A DNA stretch of 64,000 bases from Pelagimonas phthalicica (GCF_004364805.1 NZ_SOAP01000001.1:682001-746000), one strand, 5' to 3'. Counted from the stretch's first letter, positions 7,643 to 13,327 are shown. Made by a program: numbers and translations. The notes: generated by a model not told the origin, from the sequence alone.

Positions 7643-8025
7643 AATTGGCCTCCCTCAAAACTTGCTGAAGGTGGCGGACATGTGTCCGCCTTAAATCGCT
7701 GCCGCGATCGCCCATGGTGATCCCGCACCGACCAAACGGGGGAACCGCCAGAGGAAAGCCCGCGCGAATCCACTGAGGTTGGGCTCAATGAAAACGCGCG
7801 GGACGCGTGAGGGGTTTCCCGACCCGCCACACTCACCATTCCGCCCCAAATCAAGGAAAGAGCGGAATGAATACCGTCAAAGAGCTGAGGCTCTTCTTTA
7901 AACTGTTGTCTGAAAATCAACGCTTTGCGCGGTTTACGATGCGCGCTGTCTTGTTCGCGCTCTGGCTTTGGCTTGCCATCCAGACCATAGCGTTGATCGA
8001 GCTTTTGGTGGCGTGATGAAGTCAT
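7639..8025 (-). CDS. Doubtful ORF linking the Cro-like operon to the initiator
   Basis: 128 residues. In favour: its ATG overlaps the preceding 42-residue ORF as ATGA and its stop overlaps the initiator ATG the same way, so it would complete an unbroken coupled chain. Against: the sequence is low-complexity and unlike any family, it runs antisense to the small membrane protein at 7867-8016, and it crosses that cassette's hairpin leader. It may be only the untranslated or fortuitously open stretch between the two genes. Confidence 0.25.
   Translation of the reverse strand: MTSSRHQKLDQRYGLDGKPKPEREQDSAHRKPRKALIFRQQFKEEPQLFDGIHSALSLIWGGMVSVAGRETPHASRAFSLSPTSVDSRGLSSGGSPVWSVRDHHGRSRQRFKADTCPPPSASFEGGQL
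7673..7690. promoter_or_regulatory. Palindrome upstream of the initiator gene
   Basis: GGCGGACA-TG-TGTCCGCC is a perfect 8-bp inverted repeat ending 31 bases before the initiator ATG. It has the same GGACA/TGTCC core as the iterons inside the gene, so the initiator itself may bind here and control its own synthesis. Confidence 0.55.
7736..7866 (+). promoter_or_regulatory. Cassette A leader: conserved block plus GC hairpin
   Basis: Begins with the block GGGAACCGCCAGAGGAAA (to 7757), also present before cassettes B and C. Next is an inverted repeat CCCGCGCG (7759-7766) / CGCGCGGG (7795-7802). In the other two cassettes the stem is CCCGCGGG/CCCGCGGG, so bases differ but pairing is kept. It ends in the ribosome site AAGGAAAG before the ATG at 7867. 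Confidence 0.6.
7867..8016 (+). CDS. Small single-span membrane protein, cassette A
   Basis: 49 residues: a short amphipathic start MNTVKELRLFFKLLSENQ, then a long hydrophobic helix (AVLFALWLWLAIQTIALIELL). AAGGAAAG lies nine bases before the ATG. Two further genes in this prophage (10453-10569 and 10732-10860) have the same plan: (K/R)EL/IR near the N-terminus, one membrane segment, and a shared upstream leader. That makes three paralogous cassettes. Size and form recall type I toxin peptides or small phage membrane proteins, but no family is recognised. Confidence 0.6.
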   Translation: MNTVKELRLFFKLLSENQRFARFTMRAVLFALWLWLAIQTIALIELLVA

Positions 8026-8150
8026 GTGTCAGACTCCACACCACGCATTTTTCTGAGAAACTGGAATGCTTCAGCCCTTTTGTGGCTGGGCATCCTGCCC
8101 CACAGCTCAATAATAGCTATGTCTTGGGGTGTCAGCTTTGCGCCGATCAT
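8022..8150 (-). CDS. Small phage protein, unknown
   Basis: 42 residues. The ATG at 8150 overlaps the stop of the Cro-like gene as ATGA, so it is probably translated with it. Composition looks natural (LTPQDIAIIELWGRMPSHK, then a basic helix AEAFQFLRKMR). It ends just past the convergent membrane protein gene of cassette A. No family is recognised. Confidence 0.5.
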   Translation of the reverse strand: MIGAKLTPQDIAIIELWGRMPSHKRAEAFQFLRKMRGVESDT

Positions 8151-8440
8151 CCCTCTGCCTCTCGGGTTTCTGTCGATTGGTCACAACGACATTCAGGAAG
8201 GGTGACGCCTTCTTCTTTTGCTTTCACTAGGAGAAACGCGTGGATTTTGGCGGCAGTTCCAACATGGATTTCTCGGTTGTCACCCGAAAGAAATTTCTTG
8301 ATCGAGTTGGTCGGCAGTTTTGCCAGACGCGCCGCCGTGCCAGGCTTTAAATTCAACTTAGCTAGAGCGGAATCCAGCCAAACTCGAAACTGGTCCGCAT
8401 CCGGCTGAAATTCAAAGGGGACGGTTGGGGCTGCGCTCAA
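8147..8440 (-). CDS. Small phage regulator (Cro-like position), HTH candidate
   Basis: 97 residues from TTG at 8440, which sits five bases after GGAGG; a longer frame from TTG at 8452 would begin within that ribosome site. The middle (LNLKPGTAARLAKLPTNSIKKFLSG) reads as a helix-turn-helix, and GTAAKIHAFLLVKAKEEG as a following helix. It is transcribed away from the CI-like gene across an operator-rich intergenic region, the layout of a cro/cI switch. It would head the leftward lytic/replication operon. Confident in the CDS, moderate on the function. Confidence 0.68.
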   Translation of the reverse strand: MSAAPTVPFEFQPDADQFRVWLDSALAKLNLKPGTAARLAKLPTNSIKKFLSGDNREIHVGTAAKIHAFLLVKAKEEGVTLPECRCDQSTETREAEG

Positions 8441-8441
8441 T

Positions 8442-8541
8442 TTCACCTCCAAGGTGTTTTTTCACCCTTTAGGGTTATACTAATACTAAAGGGGTTGTCC
8501 ACCTAACTTTTAGGTATCTTTAAAATCACCTTAAAAGGTGA
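8442..8541. promoter_or_regulatory. Immunity region: operator cluster and leftward promoter
   Basis: Five operator-like sites with TCACC...GGTGA arms: TTCACCTCCAAGGTGTT (8442-8458), TTCACCCTTTAGGGTTAT (8461-8478), ATACTAAAGGGGTTG (8483-8497), ACCTAACTTTTAGGTAT (8501-8517), and the perfect palindrome TCACCTTAAAAGGTGA (8526-8541). A leftward promoter for the Cro-like gene is visible: -35 TGGACA (8501-8496), 16-bp spacer, -10 TATAAC (8479-8474), with two operators over it. The same arms recur before luxR and after luxI. Confidence 0.72.
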
Positions 8542-8577
8542 AATACTGACCCCGAGAATAATCAGGCAGAATGCACT

Positions 8578-8889
8578 ATGGATATTTGGGAACGCCGCAG
8601 AAGGAACCTGAAGGCAATTATGGCCTTCAAGGGGTACACCGCGAAAAAAGTCGCGGATGAGGGTAACATTGGCGTGAACACGGTTGGTAAATTCCTGCGG
8701 GGGGACACCCACAGCATGAAGCACGAAACACTTGATATTGTCTGTAGTGTCCTAAGTATCTCGAACCTGGCAATCCTTGATTCCGAAAACCCGCTCAGCG
8801 AAACCAAAGACCGCCTCTACGCTATGGTTGCGGAAATGTCTGACGACCGCGCTCAACGGGCGCTAGAGCTCTTGGAAGAGCTAGAATAA
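8578..8889 (+). CDS. CI-like phage repressor, XRE-type HTH
   Basis: 103 residues. The N-terminal helix-turn-helix is YTAKKVADEGNIGVNTVGKFLRGD, followed by a helical region (ETLDIVCSVLSISNLAIL). The C-terminal helix KDRLYAMVAEMSDDRAQRALELLEELE is probably for dimerisation. It lacks the LexA-like protease domain of lambda CI, so induction by RecA self-cleavage is not expected from this protein. It diverges from the Cro-like gene over a cluster of operators and is the best candidate for the lysogenic repressor. Confidence 0.72.
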   Translation: MDIWERRRRNLKAIMAFKGYTAKKVADEGNIGVNTVGKFLRGDTHSMKHETLDIVCSVLSISNLAILDSENPLSETKDRLYAMVAEMSDDRAQRALELLEELE

Positions 8890-8990
8890 ACCTCTTCCTC
8901 AAGACGCTTTAGGAACTTCAGGGCCGTCTCTTCGTCCATCTCTTTAATCTTTTCAACAAGCCGCAATTTCGGGCTCTCAATCTGTGACAT
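8853..8990 (-). CDS. 45-residue peptide resembling the repressor C-terminal helix
   Basis: Starts ATG 8990 and ends TGA 8853-8855, overlapping the repressor 3' end antisense by 37 bases. The segment PKLRLVEKIKEMDEETALKF, continuing LKRLEEE, can be laid on the repressor tail (KDRLYAMVAEMSDDRAQRAL, then ELLEELE) with most helix positions matching. It then ends in a Ser-rich tail. It could be a decoy dimerisation peptide acting against the repressor or a leftover of a duplicated repressor gene. It is divergent from luxR. The ribosome site is weak, so expression is uncertain. Confidence 0.4.
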   Translation of the reverse strand: MSQIESPKLRLVEKIKEMDEETALKFLKRLEEEVYSSSSKSSSAR

Positions 8991-9038
8991 CTCAAAACAC
9001 TTTCCTGACGCCTTTCAGCATCAGTACACCCCCAGAGG

Positions 9039-9082
9039 TTGCATGTCCACCACTTGCGGAATAGTATCACCCTATAAGGTTA
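9039..9082 (+). promoter_or_regulatory. luxR promoter with phage-type operator
   Basis: -35 TTGCAT (9039-9044), 17-bp spacer, -10 TAGTAT (9062-9067). Directly after the -10 lies TCACCCTATAAGGTTA (9067-9082), closely similar to the sites between the two phage regulators. A repressor bound here would block luxR transcription. Confidence 0.58.
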
Positions 9083-9097
9083 TTTCGAGGTGACATT

Positions 9098-9721
9098 ATG
9101 CTATTTCTTGAGGGCGCACCCGAACCGTTGGGGAACATTGCTGACAAGGGTTTCGCGATTGGGGTCGGGAACTTTTTGACAGGCGAGATCGAAGTTGCGT
9201 CAAACTACGCCAACGATTGGCAACAGCTTTACAATGAAAAGAATTGGGCGTTCGTCGACCCTGTTATCCGAATGGGTCTGCAAGGCTCGGACATCCAGCC
9301 ATGGCAATTAGGCCCCGATCACAGCGAATTCACTACCGCTGCGAACGATTTCGGACTTCAAAGCGGCTGGGTGGCTTCTAGTTTCATCGGTGGCAGCAGA
9401 TGCATAGCAGGTCTGTCAGCCACAAACACCTCCAACGCCACTCATGCAAAGGAAATTCTGGGGCTGGTTCGCAAGTATCACCTTCAACAGCTTGTAAATA
9501 AGGCTCGATCATTGAGTGCTGGACAATTGGATCTGGTGAATCTGTTTGCGATGGGCCTTAGAACTAAAGAAGTTGCGGCAACCTTTGGGGTGTCAATTGA
9601 TGCAATCAAACAGCGCAAGCTTACCATCCAACGCCACATAGGCGTTACCAATTTCTTGGTTGTGGTCAACGTTTGCACCCGTGTTGACGTGGAAAATCAC
9701 CTTATAAACCACGGGCATTAA
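9098..9721 (+). CDS. luxR: LuxR-family quorum-sensing regulator, prophage-borne
   Basis: 207 residues, somewhat shorter than the usual 235-250. The N-terminal autoinducer-binding domain keeps key residues: NDWQQLYNEKNWAFVDPVI (conserved Trp, Tyr and Asp-Pro) and IQPWQLG. The C-terminal LuxR helix-turn-helix spans LSAGQLDLVNLFAMGLRTKE, VAATFGVSIDAIKQRK and RHIGVTN; the usual Glu after LS is replaced. GAGGTGA lies five bases before the ATG. It directly precedes luxI and lies between the phage repressor and integrase, so it belongs to the prophage. Ligand and regulated genes are unknown. Confidence 0.9.
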   Translation: MLFLEGAPEPLGNIADKGFAIGVGNFLTGEIEVASNYANDWQQLYNEKNWAFVDPVIRMGLQGSDIQPWQLGPDHSEFTTAANDFGLQSGWVASSFIGGSRCIAGLSATNTSNATHAKEILGLVRKYHLQQLVNKARSLSAGQLDLVNLFAMGLRTKEVAATFGVSIDAIKQRKLTIQRHIGVTNFLVVVNVCTRVDVENHLINHGH

Positions 9722-9741
9722 TTCAAGTTTCCCGCGATTAT

Positions 9742-9766
9742 CCTCCCAGTTGTACAATTGGAGGGG
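9742..9766 (+). promoter_or_regulatory. Inverted repeat over the luxI ribosome-binding site
   Basis: CCAGTTGTACAATTGG (9746-9761) is a palindrome with one mismatched pair, resembling a lux-box-type LuxR site. In RNA, CCUCC (9742-9746) can pair with GGAGG (9760-9764), which contains the luxI Shine-Dalgarno, so the hairpin could hide it. The two readings are not exclusive. Confidence 0.5.
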
Positions 9767-9769
9767 TCG

Positions 9770-10372
9770 ATGGAAACTGCAATCATCACTTGGAAGACAA
9801 TTCACGAACATGGCGACCTTTGGTGGCAACATCATTGCCTAAGAAAGGCGCTGTTTGTTGACGAAATGAAATGGCAAATCCCCCACACCGATCAGGTGGA
9901 GTGGGACCAGTACGACACAGGCGCAACTACCTACGTTGTTAGTCACCAAAACGGTCGCGCTCTTGCAGCGTCACGCTTAATCCCTTGCAGCTTCAACTCC
10001 TGTGACTGGTCGTACATGATCCGAGATGCATCGCTGGGCAAGCTACCAGGCATTCCAACCGAAATTTGCGACAGCCCACCCACAGACAGCGATACCTTGG
10101 AAGCCACCCGCTTCACCGTCGATCCGCTACTAGCACCGGAAGAAAGAAACGCCGTCCTTACCCACAACGCCTTAGCACTGGCGAGTCACGCAAGGGCCAC
10201 GGGAGTTCAAAGGCTCATTGCCCTCATGCCGCCCGCATACATTCGCTGGCTAACGGGAATTGGCCTCCCCTCCCGACGGTACGGGCCAACTTTGCGCACT
10301 CCCGAGGGAAACAGGATTTGCGCGATTGAAATGCCGATCTCCTACGCAACCATAGCAAAGCAAAGTGCATAA
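9770..10372 (+). CDS. luxI: LuxI-family acyl-homoserine lactone synthase, prophage-borne
   Basis: 200 residues. It makes N-acyl-homoserine lactone from SAM and an acyl donor. Conserved family residues are present: LRKALFVDEMKW (Arg, Phe, Trp), VEWDQYDT (Glu-x-Asp-x-x-Asp), ASRLIP (Arg) and EATRF (Glu-x-x-Arg-Phe). ATG at 9770 follows GGAGGGG, so the shorter start is preferred over the TTG at 9758. The gap from luxR is 48 bases and contains a palindrome. The acyl chain cannot be predicted. Confidence 0.9.
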   Translation: METAIITWKTIHEHGDLWWQHHCLRKALFVDEMKWQIPHTDQVEWDQYDTGATTYVVSHQNGRALAASRLIPCSFNSCDWSYMIRDASLGKLPGIPTEICDSPPTDSDTLEATRFTVDPLLAPEERNAVLTHNALALASHARATGVQRLIALMPPAYIRWLTGIGLPSRRYGPTLRTPEGNRICAIEMPISYATIAKQSA

Positions 10373-10410
10373 CCTTTAGGGTTGCTATTCACCTTTTGGG
10401 GTGATAAATA
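10371..10410 (+). promoter_or_regulatory. Two more phage-type operators after luxI, possible rightward promoter
   Basis: AACCTTTAGGGTTGC (10371-10385) and TTCACCTTTTGGGGTGAT (10388-10405) match the immunity-region operators. TTGCTA (10382-10387) and a weak TAAATA (10405-10410) are 17 bp apart with the operator in the spacer. A rightward transcript would run antisense through cassettes B and C. Confidence 0.5.
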
Positions 10411-10452
10411 TCACATTAGTGTTTGTCACTTACAAGGCACCCCATGCACAAC

Positions 10453-10569
10453 TCAGCCCACACGCCACAAAGCGAAGATTGCCAATGCGATGACAGCCAA
10501 GAAAACTGTCAGGCCCGGGTTGCTGTAGAGGGTGGCGACCATAATCCGAATTTCCTTCAGAGATTTCAT
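10453..10569 (-). CDS. Small single-span membrane protein, cassette B
   Basis: 38 residues. N-terminus MKSLKEIRIMVATLYSNPG, then a hydrophobic segment LTVFLAVIALAIFALW and a short basic end. The ATG at 10569 is used because the sequence after it parallels cassette A (KEIR against KELR); the longer frame is leader sequence. A purine-rich AAAGAAGA precedes it. It is one of three paralogous cassettes in this prophage. Function unknown; toxin-like or membrane-effector roles are possible. Confidence 0.58.
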   Translation of the reverse strand: MKSLKEIRIMVATLYSNPGLTVFLAVIALAIFALWRVG

Positions 10570-10702
10570 TCCGTCTTCTTTCGTCTTCAAAGGCGGGATG
10601 ATCGGGCGGTTGGTGCTGGTTACACCGCCGCCCACCCCGCGGGTGAGTTATGCGAGCATGATTCCCCGCGGGCGCTTTTTTTTCCTCTGGCGGTTCCCCC
10701 GT
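10570..10702 (-). promoter_or_regulatory. Cassette B leader: conserved block plus GC hairpin
   Basis: Block GGGAACCGCCAGAGGAAA (about 10698-10681 on this strand), then CCCGCGGG at 10665-10672 and 10636-10643. These can pair across a 21-base loop. About 90 of roughly 100 bases match the leader of cassette C. The frame encoding PPEExKAPAGNHA is also open in both, so a leader peptide is an alternative. Confidence 0.6.
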
Positions 10703-10731
10703 GTGGTTCAGATGGGCAACCCATGCTCCAA

Positions 10732-10860
10732 TCACCCACCTCTACGAACCAATGCGATCGCAAGAAGAAGAGCCATAACAAAGAACTGGGTTTGCTGTGG
10801 CGTATTTTGGGCAAGTTCAAAAGCGAGCCGAAGCTCGCGCACAAATTCTGCAACGTTCAT
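10732..10860 (-). CDS. Small single-span membrane protein, cassette C
   Basis: 42 residues: MNVAEFVRELRLAFELAQ, then a hydrophobic segment (FFVMALLLAIALV) and the basic end RRGG. The start at 10860 follows the conserved leader. RELRLAFEL aligns with KELRLFFKL of cassette A, which strengthens the view that A, B and C are paralogues. Its stop lies at the upstream end of the cassette B leader, so B and C could share a transcript. Confidence 0.58.
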   Translation of the reverse strand: MNVAEFVRELRLAFELAQNTPQQTQFFVMALLLAIALVRRGG

Positions 10861-10996
10861 GGGGTGAATTGTCCTTTTGACATGAGCGGAGCAGATCGGG
10901 CGGTTGGTGCTGGACACACCGTCGCCCACCCCGCGGGTGAATTGTGTCCGCATGATTCCCCGCGGGCGCTTTTATTTCCTCTGGCGGTTTCACCAT
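10861..10996 (-). promoter_or_regulatory. Cassette C leader: conserved block plus GC hairpin
   Basis: Same order as cassette B: AACCGCCAGAGGAAA block, CCCGCGGG at 10959-10966 and 10930-10937, then CCAGCACCAACCGCCCGAT. It additionally contains GGACACA and TGTGTCC, able to form a second stem. The leftward leader also occupies the sequence upstream of the rightward gene at 11010. Confidence 0.6.
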
Positions 10997-11009
10997 ATGG
11001 GTGGACGCT

Positions 11010-11300
11010 ATGAGCGCAGCCCTGAACCTCTCCGTGATCCGCGACGCGGTTGGGCTGATCGAGGCAGTATCGGTAGATGGGCAGCTATTGGCGCTCAAGA
11101 ACCTCGCCCAGAACAATGGCGGCCGCTGGGATCTGCCCAGCGTATGGCCCGGGCCGGACGGCCAGCCGTTCTATTCCCCGCTTCTCTCATCGATCGAGGT
11201 CGCTGGCGTCTATGCCATGGCCGAGGCGGTGGAAGAGCTGCCGCAAAACTGGCTCCGCGCCGCCCGAAACATCCTGAACGCAGCCGAGACCGCCACATGA
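11010..11300 (+). CDS. Phage protein of unknown function
   Basis: 96 residues from ATG at 11010; a GTG at 11001 would add three residues. The sequence looks natural (VIRDAVGLIEAVSVDGQLLA, then DLPSVWPGPDGQPF) but matches no family known to me. Its stop overlaps the next start as ATGA, so it heads the rightward set leading to the integrase. Nothing in it shows a catalytic site. Confidence 0.65.
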   Translation: MSAALNLSVIRDAVGLIEAVSVDGQLLALKNLAQNNGGRWDLPSVWPGPDGQPFYSPLLSSIEVAGVYAMAEAVEELPQNWLRAARNILNAAETAT

Positions 11301-11986
11301 CCCTACGCGTTCTAATAGGCTGCGAGACCTCTGGTATCGCGCGGCGGGCATTTGATGCTCTTGGGGCCGATGTTTGGTCTTGCGACATTCTACCTGCCGA
11401 GGATCGCAGCAATCGGCACATCCAGTGCGACATCCGTGATGGCATCCTTAATGAGGGCTGGGACCTGTTATGCGTCATGCACCCGCCCTGCACACGCCTG
11501 TGCCGGTCAGGTCGCCGCTGGATGAGCGGACCGGGCAAATGGACACCGCCCAAGAAATTGCCGCAGGGGCGCACCTGGGACGAAATGAAAGCTGAGTTTG
11601 AGCTTGGCGTCAGCATCTTCACCGCATGTTGGCAGGCTCCGATCAAGCGCCGTGCGCTGGAAAATCCGGTAATGAATGATCTGGCCAAGGACCGCATGCC
11701 AAAGGACCTGCCCGCTCCGCAAATAGTTCAACCGCATTGGTTCGGCGCACCGGCCTACAAGGCAACTGGCTGGTACTTGGACGGCTTGCCCGAGCTGACG
11801 CCAACCAACAGCCTGACCGAACCCGAGCGCGGCAGCGACGAATGGAAGAAGTGGAACAAGATCCACCGCATGCCACGCGGCCCGGAACGCGCGCGCCTGC
11901 GCAGCCGCTCTTTCCCCGAAATGATGAACGCCGCCGCCGCGCAGTGGCTTGACCATGCGCAGGCTGATCAAAGGAGGGCCGCGTGA
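11297..11986 (+). CDS. Phage DNA cytosine methyltransferase-like protein
   Basis: 229 residues. MTLRVLIGCETSGIARRAF is a SAM-binding-like motif I, DVWSCDILPAED resembles motif II, and LLCVMHPPCTRL contains a Pro-Pro-Cys like motif IV of C5-cytosine methyltransferases. The protein is shorter than typical enzymes and shows no clear target-recognition domain, so it could be a minimal or inactive relative. Similar proteins are common in alphaproteobacterial phages. Coupled upstream (ATGA) and downstream (TGATG). Confidence 0.6.
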   Translation: MTLRVLIGCETSGIARRAFDALGADVWSCDILPAEDRSNRHIQCDIRDGILNEGWDLLCVMHPPCTRLCRSGRRWMSGPGKWTPPKKLPQGRTWDEMKAEFELGVSIFTACWQAPIKRRALENPVMNDLAKDRMPKDLPAPQIVQPHWFGAPAYKATGWYLDGLPELTPTNSLTEPERGSDEWKKWNKIHRMPRGPERARLRSRSFPEMMNAAAAQWLDHAQADQRRAA

Positions 11987-12147
11987 TGGGGGCACCAAGA
12001 ATTTCAGCAGCCATCATCAAAGAAGCAGTTGCCCAGGTCGAAGAAACCGGGGTGACTGTCAAAATCGAAACCAAGAGAACGGTGGTTACTATTTCGCCGC
12101 CCGAAACATTGAAGCCTGTAAACCCAGCGGATTTGATAGACCCATGA
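11986..12147 (+). CDS. Small phage protein upstream of integrase, unknown
   Basis: 53 residues, too short for routine gene calling. AGGAGG lies ten bases upstream; the start overlaps the preceding stop (TGATG) and its own stop overlaps the integrase ATG as ATGA, so all three are coupled. The sequence (ISAAIIKEAVAQVEETGVTV, then KIETKRTVVTISPPE) looks like a helix plus two strands. The position next to the integrase would suit an excisionase-type accessory, but no helix-turn-helix is evident. Confidence 0.62.
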   Translation: MGAPRISAAIIKEAVAQVEETGVTVKIETKRTVVTISPPETLKPVNPADLIDP

Positions 12148-13217
12148 CCAAAGGCAAGGATCTTCCCTCCTACATTCACCGTCGCAAACGAGACGGCGTT
12201 TTATTGTTTCGTAAGCGCGTCGCAGGCAAGATTATCGAGGTCCGGCTCGAAACTCAGTTTCCCGAGGGTACCCCGGTTCCCTTCGCCTTGCATCAAGAAC
12301 GCGAGCGACTGATTGCGCAGCCAGAACCGGTAGCAATCGGAAAAGACATGGCCTCAGTTCTGAAGCAATATAAATCTCTACCAAAATTCGGAGACCTCGC
12401 CCCGCGGACACGCTCGGACTATGACAAGCATCTCCAGTATTTTGCTGACAAGCTGGGCACACTCTCGCCAAAGCAAATCGAACGGTACCATGTGATCGCG
12501 TGGCGCGACGCCTGGGCTAAGCAACACAGCCCGCACTTTGCGAACTACCGCGCTCGCGTCTTATCGATCGTACTTGAACACGCAAAAGACATGGGCCTGT
12601 TGAAAAAAACCGACGAAAACCCCGCCAAGGGATTGAAGGCGCTCAAATATGAGAAGCAAGAGCGTCAGGAGTGGCCCGCCGAGAAGGTCGAGGGTTTTCG
12701 CAAAGCCTTTGGTTATGGCACTCGTGAACGGACGTGTTTCGAGCTGTGCCTTGGTACAGGTCAACGGATTGGCGATGTTCTCAAGATGCAGTGGTCTCAC
12801 ATTCGCGGTGCTTCCATTGCCGTTAAACAGAGCAAAACAGGCAAGCGGCTCGAAATACCTATGACAGAGCACTTGCGCGCAGCTCTTGCCGCTGCTGACC
12901 GGAACAAAGAGTCGCTGTTTATTCTGCCCAAAGACATGTCGAAAACCAAAACTCCCGGCCCTTGGGCATATCGAAGTGCCGCTCAGGCGATGCGCAAGGC
13001 GAGAGAGGCCGTTGGGGCGCAGGCGTACGATCTGCATTCGCTCCGTTACACTGCCGGGGTTGAGCTCTTGCTTGCTGGTTGCTCCGACGATCAAATTGGA
13101 AGCATCACCGGCCAAAGCCTAGAAATGGTTCGCCACTACACCAAAAGCGTGCGTCAACGGGCTAGGGCCGAAGAAGCTCAAAGAAAACGCGAAAACGTCA
13201 CATGGAAGAGAACATGA
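12144..13217 (+). CDS. int: Tyrosine-type phage integrase
   Basis: 357 residues. The catalytic domain shows the tyrosine recombinase residues: Arg in LGTGQRIGDVLKMQW, a Lys region (KQSKTGKRLEIPM), His-x-x-Arg in YDLHSLRYTAGVELL and the nucleophile Tyr in MVRHYTKSV. The N-terminal part has a core-binding domain (LAPRTRSDYDKHLQYFADKL). It catalyses prophage integration and excision. It lies 110 bases from tRNA-Cys, the probable attachment region, and is preceded by the coupled 53-residue gene. Confidence 0.93.
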   Translation: MTKGKDLPSYIHRRKRDGVLLFRKRVAGKIIEVRLETQFPEGTPVPFALHQERERLIAQPEPVAIGKDMASVLKQYKSLPKFGDLAPRTRSDYDKHLQYFADKLGTLSPKQIERYHVIAWRDAWAKQHSPHFANYRARVLSIVLEHAKDMGLLKKTDENPAKGLKALKYEKQERQEWPAEKVEGFRKAFGYGTRERTCFELCLGTGQRIGDVLKMQWSHIRGASIAVKQSKTGKRLEIPMTEHLRAALAAADRNKESLFILPKDMSKTKTPGPWAYRSAAQAMRKAREAVGAQAYDLHSLRYTAGVELLLAGCSDDQIGSITGQSLEMVRHYTKSVRQRARAEEAQRKRENVTWKRT

Positions 13218-13327
13218 ACAGAACAGGAATGTGTGGCAAAGTGTGTGGCAGAACTCAAAATCACTCTTGCAGCCATTTTGGGGCGCTGCTAGAAGCCGTT
13301 GAACCACAGGGCATTAAGCCAGTCGGC

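Noticed and set aside
9484-9678. Antisense ORF inside luxR
   Set aside because: Lies fully within a well supported gene, no ribosome site and no family.
10423-11013. Long plus-strand ORF of 196 residues across cassettes B and C
   Set aside because: It is the antisense reading of the two repeated leaders (the DRAVGAGxT...HPAGELC segment appears twice), has no ribosome site and resembles no protein.
10430-11116. Leftward ORFs encoding PPEExKAPAGNHA...HPRGGRRC peptides
   Set aside because: They are open in both cassettes B and C, but most differences between the copies change residues, and hairpin pairing is what is retained in cassette A. A leader peptide remains possible but is not called.
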